In this document: one piece after another, positions 10,358 through 21,649 of the stretch
How the letters are laid out: the number at the start of each line of letters is the position of its first letter
Position numbering within the stretch: the stretch's first letter is position 1
Source: Euglena gracilis
Taxonomy: Eukaryota; Euglenida; Euglenophyceae; Euglenales
Assembly: GCA_039621445.1 (NCBI GenBank)
Contig: CP154956.1
Coordinates: 20,115,295 to 20,179,294, forward strand
DNA length: 64,000 bases
Direction: 5' to 3'
Notes under the pieces: generated by a model
What the model was told of the DNA's origin: nothing
The model's database searches: none
Seen by the model: only the letters and a program-made list of their open reading frames with translations
Position numbers and translations under genes: made by a program

Positions 10358-10724
10358 CTTCCCATTCAGCCCTGCTCCCAGCTGATGCTGGTGGAGTTCA
10401 TCGGGCCAAGCACACCGCAGGACGGTAACCTTTTTTTTTTATACCGCGGATGGCCCAAGCCTCTCCCCCCCCCCCCCCCCCCCCGGGTGGGTGGGAAGCA
10501 GGGGTTTTTTTTTTTAGTCTTGGACCCCTCCCCCCCCGGAGGGGTTGGGGTGGGGGCTGGTGGGTATATGTTTTTCGGCGCCGCAGACGCCGAAAATTTT
10601 GAAAAAGTTGCTATTTTTAGCATTTTCGGGCAAAAGTGGGTGGGTCCCCCGGGACACCCCCCCCTCCCCCGGGGGGGCCCACCCCTGGGGGTGGGTGAGT
10701 GGGTGGGTTAGGTGCCAACCCCTA

Positions 10725-11000
10725 AAAGCCCTCTCCACACAAGAAAAGGCCCTCCGGTCGACCACGAGTGCGTCCCTCGGACCCAGCGAACCTCCCCCCG
10801 CTGCCCCCTCTGACCCGCCCCGCCCCACATGGCTGCCCCGCCCCGACGGCGCTTTCCTCCCGGCCGCCGGGGGTCGTTGGGCTGCACGGCCCCGACCCCT
10901 GACCCCCTTCGCCGGTTTCAAAGGCTGGCGGGGAGGCAGAGGCGGGGGAATGGCGGCGGTTCTCCCCTGCGCTTCCTCCCGTTCTTTGCTTGAAACACTT
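10725..11000 (+). other. GC-rich candidate coding island
   Basis: The plus strand is open through this block with strong G/C third positions and a Pro/Ala/Arg-rich peptide. The minus strand is also open. CACAAG before 10,742 could be an acceptor. No family motif is visible. It may be an exon of an unrecognised gene or a CpG-rich promoter. Confidence 0.25.
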
Positions 11001-11265
11001 TCAAAAAATACCAACCCCCTCCCCCACCGGCCGGTGGCCCCAGGTTGTTGGAATCAATTTTGCCCCCTCAAAAAGAGTTTGCCCCAGCCTGTTTACCACT
11101 GTCCCCCCTGTTTGAGGCACTCAATGAAGAGGCTTTGTTGCAGCAAGCACCAGATATAAACATTGCCAGAACCCTGTTTATACCTCCCAGATGATGTTTC
11201 TTTTAATGCCAAATGAAATATCATTTGAACAGCGTCAGGTTCAGGCTGCTTTTGAAGGAAGTGCG

Positions 11266-11580
11266 CACTCCCCCGGGGGGGGGACTGGGTGGCCATGCAT
11301 CCCCCACACAGAAAAGTGGGAAGGGGGCAAGAGGCAAGAGCAGCACTGCTGACTGGGGCGCAAGGGTGTAGACCCACCCACGGGAACCACACCAACCATA
11401 CAAGGTGAGTGTATGTCCCTACAGCGCTGGAATTACACCAGAGTTGCTCACCCGGCCAGGCGGAGAAAAGAGCACTGGAGTAAGGGGTACCTGGCCACTC
11501 ACCACACTGTGAACTGGGCCAGAAGCGAAGTTAGTGCCGCCCATAAACAGACAAGAAGCCTTAGTGCAACTAAGGGGGAC
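11266..11580 (+). repeat. Dispersed repeat S1, copy 2 with 5' extension
   Basis: The first half (ACACAGAAAAGTGGGAAG to the AAGGTGAGTG segment, 11,300-11,415) and the second half (GCGCTGGAATTACACC to a G-run, 11,425-11,580) recur in the same order at 16,793-17,020. The joint between halves is a 20-base stretch from GTGAGTG to CTACAG. Confidence 0.65.
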
Positions 11581-11865
11581 CACCAATGCATGCCGTGGGG
11601 GCCACGTACTCACGTGGCAACCAGAAGTCGTGACCACACACCATTTGTGGTCACCGTGGTGACAATTTTAGGTGGTGTGTGGCAGTGGTGGGAACGCCAA
11701 AGCGAGGGTGCCCAAGGCCCTGAAGAGCCGTCGCTTTGGTGTCCGGGTGCCCCAGAGGGTCTTGACTAGCCCACCCGGGTGCCCCTGGTGGCCTTGAACA
11801 ACTCGGCCCACCCCTGTGGCCAGAAGGGAAAATGGAGGGAGCGAGGGAAAGAAAGAGGGAGCGCC

Positions 11866-11905
11866 GGCCAAAATAGACAAGAAGCCTTAGTGCAACTAAG
11901 GGGGG
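11866..11905 (+). repeat. Dispersed repeat S1, 3' fragment
   Basis: The CCGGCCAAAATAGACAAG block and following AAGCCTTAGTGCAACTAAG match the last 40 bases of the repeat S1 copies, followed by the same G-run. Confidence 0.55.
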
Positions 11906-12239
11906 CTGGGTGGTATGGGCAGGCAGTGGGAAGGACATTTTTGACCCCCCCCCCGGGGGGGTTGGGTTTCGGGGTGGGCAGTGCTAGAGCACCGGGCCCG
12001 AAAATGTCCATTTCAAGGGAAAATCGGCTTGGTCGGCAGGTAAACCCCAGGGGCCCACCCCCATAGCACAAGCCCCCCCCCCCCCCGGGTTTGTTAAAAA
12101 GAAGCCCAATCCGGGTTTGATAACAGCAACCTCCGGGGCACAGATGCCCTCCAATTGTGCTGGAAATTGGATCGATGCAGCAACCGGAGCAGATACGTGG
12201 CGGGGATGCGGCAACCGGAGACAGGGGGGTGGAAAATAT

Positions 12240-12375
12240 GCACCGTGCAGTTTTTGCAGTTTTTTGCAGTTTTCACGTTTTGGGCTTTTTGCAGTTTTTT
12301 TGCAGTTTTTTGCAGTTTTTTTTGCAGATTTTTTTCTGAAAAAACTGCACACGTTCATTTTTTTGCAGTTTTTTT
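12240..12375. repeat. TTTTTTGCAG motif array, copy 2
   Basis: At least eight T-runs end in GCAG, led by CACCGTGCAG, with the inverse AAAAAACTGCAC at 12,338. Similar arrays are at 4,768 and 13,930. This looks like the subterminal region of a DNA transposon family. Confidence 0.55.
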
Positions 12376-13350
12376 TATTTGATCCAGTTTTTGAGGAAAC
12401 CTAAGATGTTTATTTTTTGGTGCTTGTTGTTTTGGTGACAAGTCCACAATTACTCCCCAACCAAAATTGCTTCCCCTGCAACCTTTGCATTGTAGGAGGT
12501 TTGAACAATGTTGAAGGGTGTGAGGGCCTCTTGATGTTCTTTGCTTTAATTGCATATAGATTTTTTGTTCGGGCCGAATGCCCCCCAACCATGGTTTTTT
12601 CCTGCGCAAGATTTTCCCAGCAGGACAAATCCTGGCTCGAATGCCTAACTGCCACCGCTTGCCTGACCGCCTCCGACCATGGTTTTTTCCTGTGCTGCAT
12701 CTGGTAACCAGATACAGCACATGGACGTTGCTGGTGGACGGCTCCAACAAAGCTTCACCCAATCGTTTTTTTTTGTCGGAATCTTATTTGTCCAAAATTC
12801 CGAATTATCAAAAGAACGTGTGACTGCAAGTCGTCACGGACGGTGCCAGCGTCATGACCGGGCAACAGGCAAAGTTGCGGAAGTTGTTCATCCGCGACCT
12901 GTTGTTGTTGACCGGGGTGGACGACTGCCACCAACTCCAGCGTGCCCTTGTTCACGCAACGCGACACGAGTGCTTTATGGATCAACGCAATGTTGTGGGC
13001 CTGGCCAGCCAGCAACACTGCGTTGCGCCACTGCCATCCATATGGTTCGCGGCGTTTTGAAGATGTTCCGTAAATCGGACCTTCTAAGCATGCGGCTTGC
13101 ATCGTTGTCCGATGACGCAACACGCTCCCTAAAAACCATCATCACTTCCCAGGTTCTGCATCCACTCGCTGGTGCGAATATCTGCCTTCTTGGCTGTTTA
13201 TACTAATTACGGTCCTTTGACAAAAAAAACACCTGGGCAGGCACTCATAGGCACTCCGGACCCCCCCCCTGGGGTTGGTAAAAAAATAGCCTGATCTGGT
13301 TCACCTGCACTTTTGTGGTGAAACGAAGAAAAGGGGAGAAAGAAAAAGAA
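12376..13350. other. No gene recognised; balanced-codon island at 12,820-13,160
   Basis: Most of the interval is featureless. The part at 12,820-13,160 differs in composition and has open frames of 68 residues (plus) and 122 residues (minus). Neither matches a family I know. It could be an exon or a transposase relic. Confidence 0.3.
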
Positions 13351-13395
13351 CGTTGCAAAATCCAACCCTAACCCGAAATTTTTGTTCTTCAAGGA

Positions 13396-13436
13396 ATGGG
13401 GTTCGGGTTAGGGTTAGGGTTCGGGTTGGGGTTAGG
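13396..13436 (+). repeat. Interstitial telomere-like repeat 1
   Basis: Variant TTAGGG/TTCGGG/TTGGGG units run for about 40 bases. A short inverse CCAACCCTAACCC lies at 13,361-13,373, so the pair is inverted around about 25 bases. Confidence 0.7.
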
Positions 13437-13557
13437 GCCTCCGCTGGTCTTGCTCTCAGTTGTGCCTCGCAGTACACAGTTGACAATTATTTTTCTTAAA
13501 AAAACAAAAAGAGCAAAAAACATTTTTTTTTGTTTCCAAAAAATCAAGTCGTCAACC

Positions 13558-13592
13558 TTGGTTAGGGTTAGGGTTAGGGTTAGGTTCGACAC
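13558..13592 (+). repeat. Interstitial telomere-like repeat 2
   Basis: About five units of GTTAGG or GGGTTA in tandem, 120 bases after the first block and in the same orientation. Confidence 0.75.
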
Positions 13593-13929
13593 TGCCGTTT
13601 GGGGGTCGTGGTTTTGGGGGTGGAGGTCGTACAGCGAACAAGTACCCCAAAAAAGGTGCGTTGGGCAGAACAAGAAGATAGTGATGAGTTGTAGAAATGC
13701 ATTTTGAAAACAACCCTTTTTGGCATTTTTTAAAAAATAAGCACATTTTTGTTGCTTTTTTTAAAAAAACAAATGTTTTTTTAAAAAATGCCAGCATGGT
13801 GCCCATAATGGTGTTCATCGATTTCAAAGCTGTGCAAAGAAAAGTTAGGTGAATTGGGGCGTGCTCATTGGTCGCAGTTTTACATTATTTTGCATATGCA
13901 CACCAGCTTGTTTACTGTCATTTTTTCGT

Positions 13930-13995
13930 TGAAGTGCAGTTTTTTTTTGCAGTTTTTTGCAGTTTTTTGCAGTTTTTTTGCAGTGCAGTTTTTGA
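13930..13995. repeat. TTTTTTGCAG motif array, copy 3
   Basis: Five T-runs each end in GCAG, beginning GTGCAG, like the arrays at 4,768 and 12,240. Confidence 0.5.
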
Positions 13996-14626
13996 CCGCC
14001 CCGTGTGCAGTTTCTCCACCCCCCTGCCGGAGAAGATGTAGAGAAGCAGGTAGTGGGGTGGATGTGGGTCAAAACCAGCCAAAGGTGGCCAAAGGTGGCC
14101 AAAGGGGGCCAAACGTGGCAAAAAGCAACAATTGGCCAAAAGTGACCACAAGAAGTCAGTAACAAACAAGAAGCAAACAGGGCACCATTGCGGACCTCAA
14201 AGGCGATGCAGGGCGATGCTGAGTGATGCGGGACCCAAAGGGGTGGATGACCGAAGGTGTTTGGTCGGGGTGGGTGTTGCAAAGATAGCGATTACGAAAG
14301 TGGCACAATTGCTAGCGCCCTGGCCCAGAACTCAGGTGCCAATGATGCCAACACAAACTCAGTGAGCTTTGGGGGTAGCGTTCCAACAGCGCAACGTAAC
14401 AAGTAGTGTCCTGGCAGGAAACCCAACAGGCACGGGGCCTGAATGGCGGTGAAGGCTGTGTTGTTGAAGATGAGGCCATCAGACTGCAACCTCTAGGAAT
14501 GAGAGATGTTCGCCTCCGGCAGCAGAAATTTTCTGATATTTGATCTGGGGGGTGGGGTGGGTGGGTGGGTCCTGACCCCCGGACCCTGAAAAAACCTCTG
14601 TCTGGCAGTGTCTTTCACACCCGCAG

Positions 14627-14667
14627 GTTGCCACCGGCGCCTGCCTAGGGCTGTTGCAGGCATGAAT
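14627..14667 (+). other. Candidate 41-base exon
   Basis: It is bounded by a pyrimidine-rich ACACCCGCAG acceptor and a GAAT|GTGAGT donor. It is GC-rich against AT-rich flanks. The product is unknown. Confidence 0.3.
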
Positions 14668-14823
14668 GTGAGTAGTGCATTCCTTTCTGAATTTTTTGCA
14701 TTTCTTTCCCCCCCAGCCATTTTTTCTGCCTGTTTGTTTGATCCATACAGCCTCTCTCCAGTTCATGTTTTCCACTTCATTTTTCTGTTTGCCATATTTT
14801 GGGTCTTGTTCGACCCCTCTCAG

Positions 14824-15014
14824 CGTTGCCAGGCCGAGGGGACATGTGTCCTGCCGCGGAGCCCTCTGCCCCCCAACCCAGATGGCCTTTCTGTCAACGC
14901 TGCCCAGGTCCAAGCGCTAACCCTTTGGCGGCCTGGCTGTTGTTTTTGATGGGCTCCCATGACTTGTGGATATCCAGCCAACAGCCCACCAACCAGGGAA
15001 CCTCACACACCCAG
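14824..15014 (+). other. Candidate exon, unknown product
   Basis: It follows CGACCCCTCTCAG and ends at CACCCAG|GTACGT. One frame is open across the whole 191 bases and is Cys- and Pro-rich in its first half. It could pair with the 41-base candidate exon upstream. No domain was recognised. Confidence 0.35.
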
Positions 15015-15961
15015 GTACGTCAGATACCCGGGGTCTGTAGTATCTGGTTTGGTGGTTGACCCCAAGGGAACAAACAGTCGAAAAACGCATTTTTTTGACA
15101 TTTTGGATGGATGGGCGATGGCCCAAGCATGCCAGAAATCATTTCCCCCCCGAGGTTTTTGCCAAAATATGACCACTTTTCGTCCACCTTCCCATGAATT
15201 TTTCATCGAATGTGCTGGGATGGAAAGTTTTTTTTTCCCCCATGAAGAACTGCCCCACATTTTTTGGCACAATTTTGTCCTCGTGTTGTGCGTTGTATGT
15301 TACTCCCTTGTGTTGGCTACAACTGTGAAACGCGGTACTCCAGGTAGCTATCCGCTTTTGGCTCAGAATCAATGCCGGGAGTGGAGGGGGCAGTTGTGGT
15401 TGGTGCTTGCATCCGTCCAGACTGCACCCGTCCAGTATCCGCCCCTGGATGAAGTGGCCTGGGGAAGCCACTGACCCGATACCGCCAGTGTTCCCCTCTC
15501 TTTTTTTTACCTACCTACGTCTCCACCCCCCCCCCTGTGTGGATTGTGGTGTAGATGTGTCCATTGCTGGGAGGCTGGGTTGCATCGGATATGTGTGAGC
15601 GGCCACAGTGTCCAGTGTTTTTTGTTGGGTGGGTGGGTGGGTTGGGAGAGTCCAAGAAGGTTTTTACATTGTGGAATCTGATCAAAGTTTTTTGTGACCC
15701 CGGTGTTTGTTTGACGGTGCTGTTTCTTCTCCTTTCATATTGGTGGCAGAAAACACTTGTTTTGGTTCAATTCGGGTTTTAATGTTTGGCTACTGCGGGC
15801 ATTTTGGGTCATTTTAACACACTCTGGTAACGTTAGGTCATTTTCCCCCCTCTATGTGGCCATTGCTGGCCATTTTCGGTGCCATTTAGGCCATTTCATT
15901 TGGCCAAAATAACCTTTGAAATGGGGTTTTGTTATAAATTTGCAAGAGCTCTTTGGGGACC
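15015..15961. other. No feature seen
   Basis: The stretch is low in coding potential. No repeat, TIR or motif could be recognised by eye apart from short GGGTGGGTGG runs. Confidence 0.5.
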
Positions 15962-16255
15962 AGGCTGTTTTTTAGTCGGGTGCTGACCCCACCCCGGGGG
16001 GGGGGGGTGCCTGTCTGGGCAGGCACCCCAAGGCACTCCAAATCCGACCCCCCGGGGGGGAGGGGGCACACGGCCAAAAATGCCCTAGCACAGACCCCTG
16101 CGCCAAAGGCGCCGGGGAGCCAAAAAATGGCCTATTTTCAAAGGAATGTGCCTGGACGCAGGCCGAAATCCGACCCCCCCCCTGGGGGGTAGTGCCTGCC
16201 TGGGCAGGTACTCACAGGCACTCCGGACCCCCCCCTCGGGTTGGTAAAAAAAAAA
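15962..16255. mobile_element. Small TIR element, T1-like
   Basis: The left end GGCTGTTTTTTAGTCGGG is an imperfect inverse of the right end GGGTTGGTAAAAAAAAAAACAGCC. The core holds two copies of TGCCTG..GGGCAGG(C/T)AC(C/T)C and the GGCGCCAAAGGCGCCGGG block shared with the T1 copies near 10.2 and 18.9 kb. A right-end-only relative is at 13,225-13,290. Confidence 0.55.
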
Positions 16256-16779
16256 ACAGCCCGTTGGGGACCTTTTGCAGGTTGCCAGTTTTGGAGACAT
16301 TTGGGACATTGAGATGCAGCAATTAAAGTGGATGGTTTCATTGAAAGGACAGTGCAAATGCTTCGCCTTGAAGCCGCGACTCATCCCACACCCTTGAGAG
16401 TTTTTAAAGCCGTGTTGCCTTGCGATGCTGGGTGATGCTGGACCCAAGGTGTGGGTGGACACAGGGCATTCGAGTGGATGCAAGCGTTGTGACTGGGGTG
16501 GATCTGTGGATGGAGTGGGTGTAAGTCAAGCAAGTGGAGGTATACCACCCAGGGGTCCAACGGTTACTGGGCGATGCTAGACCCAAGGACATGGTTGACC
16601 AGAGGTGCTTGGATGGGTGCCACCATAGACCCCCCCCCCCCGGGGTGGATTAGAGGGTCCCCCTGGGGGGGGGGGTGCGACAGCCACCCCGCCCTAAGGC
16701 CGAGATTTGGTGACCCGGGTTTACCGAAGCCGCAGGACCGTGAGGCCACATTGGAAGTTTTCAAGTCACGACGCTGTGC

Positions 16780-17020
16780 CCGCGATGCATCCACACAGAA
16801 AAGTGGGAAGAGGGCAGCAGCACTGGGGCGCAAGGGTGTAGACCCACCCACGGGAACCACACCGACCGCACAAGGTGAGTGTATGTCCCCACAGCACTGG
16901 AATTACACCAGAGTTACTCACCCGGGTGGGGGGAGCAACAAAAGAGTACTGGCATACTGGGCCAGAAGCGAAGTTAGCGCCGGCCATAAACAGACAAGGA
17001 GCCTTAGTGCAACTAGGGGG
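16780..17020 (+). repeat. Dispersed repeat S1, copy 3 with 5' extension
   Basis: It has the same two-part order as the copy at 11.3 kb, including the 20-base GTGAGTG to CCACAG joint at 16,875-16,894. It ends in a G-run after the GTGCAACTAG block. Confidence 0.65.
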
Positions 17021-18400
17021 GGGGTGACATGGGTCAGATTTTGGCCCTGCTGAAGGGTGGCCAGCCGACTTTAGCTGGTTTTTGAGTGGGTTGGTGGGTG
17101 GGGTTTCAAAAGAAGCGGGTGGTGAGTTTGGGTCCCCCCCAGGTCACTTAGTGAATCCAGCCAATGACATTTTCCGTCTGCGTGCCGTTCCCGATGCCCC
17201 CCACCGGTGTCGTGACGCGCTGCCCTTTTGAACTCCCAGGCCGGGGTGGGCCTTTCCCGCCCGTCGGTATATATGTCCCCCCCGGTGCGGGCCGTCCCCC
17301 GGGGGTGGGGGTGCCCTGCGAAGCCCCTCCTGCCACCTCGATGACCCCCCCCCCCTTCAACTATTGTTCAACACCCTGAATGCAGGGAAGCCTGAAGCAC
17401 AGGTTCCTCCGCAAACGGACTGAGGAGATGGAGGGAAATCCTACGGTGCAGTTTTCAACCTCGTCAAAAAGTCAACCCCGGGGTCGGTCCGTTCCCCAAG
17501 CGCGAGCGGTGCCTATGCCGTGCACAGTTTTGGCTTTCAGAGGTCCAGAGTGTGTCCTGGACGTTGCCCAGGTGTTGAGTGCGGGCCTGTGTGGGTGTCG
17601 AGGCTTTTTTCGAGGTTCCGGAAGGTGGCATTGGAATTCCAACATTCTTTTCCAGCCCAGATGATTTCTATTTTGTGGAATGTGAAATCTAGCCAAGGTG
17701 AAGTATTATTCCCCCGCCTGTCCAAGGTGCAGTGTGTCGTTGACACACCCCATGTCTACGGAGCATGACTTCGCGTTTCCATTCAAGGTGTGCTGTTGAT
17801 GCACCCTCTGTCAATGGCATATCCTTTGAACATTGTACAACGGCAAAATTGGTTTCTGAATCGGTGTGCATCAGCAACAATAAACAGCACCCAGAATCAG
17901 GAGTTTGTTTTCTCATTCCCTCATTCTCATTTTCCACAATGACACCTGTCCTCAGCCTGACCGCCAGGAATCATGGTTTGTGACGTGTTGGTGGTGTTCG
18001 TGGGTGGTGCGTGTTGGTGGGTGGCTTGGGAAAACATATTGCTGAGTGATACAAATGCAACATGATGCACATTTCCAAAATTACCCCTGTCATTTTGCGA
18101 TTGCTCTTGTTATTTTGTTGTTGTTTTGTTGTTGTTGTTGTTTTTCTTTGTTTGTTGTTCATTTGTCATCAGAAACAGGCGGTTTGATTGAGTTGTCTCA
18201 ACAAGCAGTTTCAGCGGTCTTTCAATTTTAATGGTTTATGACCACGTTTCAAAGAACGAAAGGCATGTGTTTGTTCCCCGGGTGGGGGGGAGCAGCAAAC
18301 GGGTACATTTTTTTTGCTTTTTTTTGTTCCGTCTATTTTTTTATTTCTGTTTGGGATCTTTACGTTGTGTGTTTTGCCCTCCCCGCATAATGTCTTTTAG
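17021..18400. other. No firm gene; proline-rich frame at 17,164-17,379
   Basis: A 71-codon plus-strand frame at 17,164-17,379 is Pro/Gly/Val-rich and GC-rich relative to its flanks, so an exon is possible. There is no domain match. The rest is AT-rich and includes a TTG/TTGTTG simple repeat near 18,110-18,160. Confidence 0.3.
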
Positions 18401-18591
18401 CGACTGCATTCTCGCCCCAGTGGCAGTTGCCCACACAGGCCTGACCCCTCTCGGTGGTGGGGCAGCGGCCTCGGAGCCTGCGGAGTATCCCGGCCCCACG
18501 GCATGCGCCCGGACCTGCCGGTCCGAAACCGAACCGCCCTCCCTCCCAGGCGTGGATTCATTGGACCCATGTGGCCCCACCCCTCTACTAA
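18401..18591 (+). other. Candidate exon, unknown product
   Basis: It starts after the TGTCTTTTAG acceptor and ends at CTACTAA|GTGAGC. The frame is open across 191 bases, in GC-rich sequence set in AT-rich flanks. The encoded peptide has several Cys (ACARTC) but matches nothing I recognise. Confidence 0.35.
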
Positions 18592-18812
18592 GTGAGCGTT
18601 GGTGTTGCACAGGGGGAGGGGGGTCTGGACCACCTCCCCCTGCAAACCTGGTCATCCCGCAGCTTGCCTGTGTCCTCATATAGCAACCTTGCCCACACCC
18701 AGTTTTGGGCTGCTTTGGTTTATAATTCCCGGCTTCTTTTAACTCGGTGGACCCCTGGGGTGGGTGAGTCCAGAGCAGGGCCTTGTCAAAAATGGGAAAC
18801 GTCCCCAGCAGG

Positions 18813-19062
18813 CTTGTGCTTAGTCGGGTGCCTACCCCACGGGGGGGGGGGTGCTAGGGGCAGGCACCCCATAGCACCCGATCTGACCCCACCTGCCCAT
18901 GGTAGACACCCCCCTCCGACCCGGGCGCCGGGGGCCCGGAAAAGGCCATTTTCAATGAAGATTTCTGGGTCCCCCCCGAACCCCCCCCCCCCCCCGGGGG
19001 TGCCTGCTAGGGGCAGGCACCCTTTTGTACCGTACCCCCCCCCCCGTCGGTAAGCACACGCA
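18813..19062. mobile_element. GC-rich TIR element T1, copy 2
   Basis: It starts CAGGCTTGTGCTTAGTCGGG, identical to the left end at 9,673, and ends GTCGGTAAGCACACGCATG, close to the right end at 10,340. It contains the GTGCTAGGGGCAGGCACCCC and CCCGGAAAAGGCCATTTTCA blocks. There is no coding potential. At 250 bases it is the simplest version of this family. Confidence 0.65.
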
Positions 19063-19259
19063 TGGTCTTCCGGCGGCCCGATTTTTTGGGTGGTCACCAC
19101 TCTGGGTCGGGTGGGTGGGGACCCCATGGGGGGGGGTTAAACAGAGTCTGTTCCACATGGCACCAGAATTCATAAGGCCAATTTGGTCCCCTTGTTAACC
19201 CCCAAATGAGTTCTGGCCAATCCTTGGACGTAAAGGTTTTTCAGCCGACCAATTGCATA

Positions 19260-19530
19260 TTTCTAAACTCAGCGTGTTCCCAAAATTACAAAGAGCATGC
19301 TTTTTGGACATTTTTGTTGGAAAAAGTTCAGTAACAGCTCAACACATCCCCCCACTGTTGGAAAATGAACAAAAAATGTGCTTTTTTTCTAAGTCCCTAT
19401 CGAGCAGAAGTGTGCATTCCCAAAACCACAATTTCCGCAATTTTTGCACGATTTCCCCGCAATTTCCACAATTTGCCTGCAATTTCCCGTAATTTCCCCA
19501 TTTTTCTGAGCCTCCAATATCAGTCCCCCC
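19260..19530 (+). mobile_element. hAT-like 3' end fragment
   Basis: The segment TTTCTAAGTCCC..GAGCAGAA.TGTG..TTCCC followed by a run of CCGCAATTT-type motifs matches 7,187-7,290. It ends with CCAATATCAGTCCCCCC, an ending repeated at 19,727. No transposase residues survive here. Confidence 0.45.
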
Positions 19531-20837
19531 TTAGATGCATTTTGGCTTCTGTCTGGTTCAAGGCCTGGCGCTGCATTCCGCTTCTGGCCCTTTCTTCGGA
19601 GCAACTCCCAATAATTGTCCGACCCCATATTCACTGGGACTTCAAACTTCCGTTTTGTGTTTTCCTTGCCCTTCCCCTCCCCCTTGGGTTTTCGGCTCCC
19701 CTTTCTGGCTGCTGCTGCTGCTGCAATATCAGTCCCCCCCCGAAGCATTTTGGGGACGGGAAAAATGTGGTTGACACGTGGGGGGGGGGTGTTATGGGCT
19801 AGCTGTGTTAAGAACAGGGGGGGATAATGGCAATGCGGAGAATTGCTTTGTGTTGCCAAGCATTATGATGTTCGTATCGGCGACACAGAGCATCGCAGTG
19901 TATCGTAGTTGAGCCCAGATATTTTCTTGCCCCCCCCCCCCCCGCTTTGACCACCGACCACCCCTGCAGGCGGCCCAGGGGATTTCTTAAGCCGGAGGGT
20001 ACCCTACCCCCCAGGGGGGGTCCAGCCAGCCAGCAGCTCAAATCCAGCCAAATAAAGTCGGGTCCAGGCCGGGCCAGCCGGCCAAAGGCAGGGCCAACCG
20101 GCCGCAGGCTGGCCAGCCAACTGGGCTGCCCAGCTCACCTATCCATGCATTTTTTTCCCCTCATCACAGCTTCCTTCATCACAGCCACCAGCCTTGATCT
20201 AGCTCCATCCATCAAAATGTCGAAAATGACAAAAATGTTTAGAAAATTTTGTTTTTCATCGACCCAGCCCAGCCCAGCCCCCTCCAGCCCTGGACCCCCC
20301 CTCCCCCCCTATCCCTTGGGGGGGGTTTCAGCCAGCAGCTCGTTTCCAGCCAGCAGCCTTTTTGCCAGCCGGAGGCTGACCCCCCCCCCCTCGGGGGGTC
20401 CTTCCCTGGGCCGGCCACCCTCTGGTCGGGGTTGCAGGTCAGGGGTGCGTATAACTGTTCCCCCCTGGTCGGGGGTTATAGGAACCTGGTCGGTGGGCAA
20501 GGGGGCTTGCCTGTGTCGCTTTTTTTGCCGTTGACATTTCTGCGACCTGATCGTTGGGGCCACCAAGTGAATCCATGCTGCCAGACCCAAAAGCGCAAAC
20601 TAAGCGCGGCCCCTGGTGTCTCACCATCCCCTGGCCATCCATGTGCAAGCCCCAGGGGCTTGCCTCCACCCCCCCCCAAGATTTTTCTGTCACGATGAGT
20701 TGTGTCCAACTTTTGTCACCTTGCACTGTAGTCAAACAGCGAATGATGTGGACTGACCGAGAGTGCATCGCCGATGTATCTGTTGTGTCCCTTGCTGTGT
20801 TGTTGTTTTTTCTTTTGCTGGACAAGGATTTGCTGGA
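19531..20837. other. No gene recognised
   Basis: It holds several C/G runs, AGCCAGCAGCTC-type short repeats near 20,030 and 20,330-20,365, and a small polyglutamine/leucine-type CTG run near 19,712. Open frames here overlap on both strands and are uninformative. Confidence 0.4.
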
Positions 20838-21512
20838 TAAGGATTTGTGGACACCCCCTCACTGGGATGTGAAAATGTGCATCTTTCGAATCGATTTTTT
20901 CTGGTAAAAATGGGAACTGTAGAGAGCTCAAGTCATTGATGATTGTTTGTGGTTCGAGGCCAAAGACAAACTTGCTTGATGTGTTCAGCTTGAAAGTTTG
21001 CGCTGTGAAGTGTTGGTGTTGGAAGTTGTTTAATTCTTTGCAGTCGCTGATCATTCTCCATTTTGTTGTCCTCTGGTTTGGAAAATCAGACACCATCAGA
21101 TCAAGTTCTACTTTCCTGAAGCCCCCACCCGTTTTTTTCTTCTTCACCGAACCAGTTTTCTCATACTCCTGCAGAATTTTTCCTGCCTGGTTCATGTCGA
21201 AATTGGATCTGGGTTTTGGGTGGGTAGACAAGTTTGTCTTACCCAGGGGGTTGGATGCATCTTTGATTGGTTGGCAGGTTGGCATGAATTGGTTGACAGG
21301 TTGCAGGTTTCGCCGTTTTTTTTTTGCACTTTTTGGTCCCATCCCCTCCCCTTCAATATTCATTTACCCAACCTTTTTGAAAGGGGCAGCCACGGTCGCC
21401 ACAGTCGACCCGGGCCGTCAGATTGTCCAGCTACGACTGCTGTTGCTGCCCTCTCCTGAAGCAATGCATCGGCCATAGAGGTCCTTCAAAAATTTCAATT
21501 TCAATTTCGGGA
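20838..21512 (-). pseudogene. DIRS family A fragment A0 (5' UTR, gag start, RT start)
   Basis: Read on the minus strand, this piece carries the family A 5' region, a broken gag start (GEGSNSSRSW, matching the A2 gag start in another frame), then an RT amino-terminal part with AGKILQEYEKTGSV, TKWRMISDCKELN and a KIDSKDAHFHIP motif A. The middle of the element has been deleted and frames are interrupted. It abuts the left end of A1 head-to-head at 21,513, so A1 probably inserted into its 5' untranslated region. Confidence 0.65.
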
Positions 21513-21514
21513 GT

Positions 21515-21640
21515 GACACCTCGGGCTCCGCACTTTGCCATTGTGAGGCCATGCCTTGCTCGCCCGCGGGTTGCTGTGCGACTGTTTGCTGCGCTGGGCT
21601 AAGAGGCCCCGCGTAGTGCCTTTTTCGCCGGAGTTGGCTG
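21515..21640 (+). repeat. A1 left inverted terminal repeat
   Basis: The outer about 30 bases are unique to the left end and are mirrored in the internal complementary region. The inner part, from TTGTGAGGCCATGCCTTGCT to CGCCGGAGTTGGCTGA, is mirrored in the right terminal repeat. Confidence 0.8.
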
Positions 21641-21649
21641 ACTCTTAAC

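Noticed and set aside
12755-13206. A transposase call for the island near 13 kb
   Set aside because: Peptides on both strands look moderately protein-like, but no catalytic motif or family pattern could be named.
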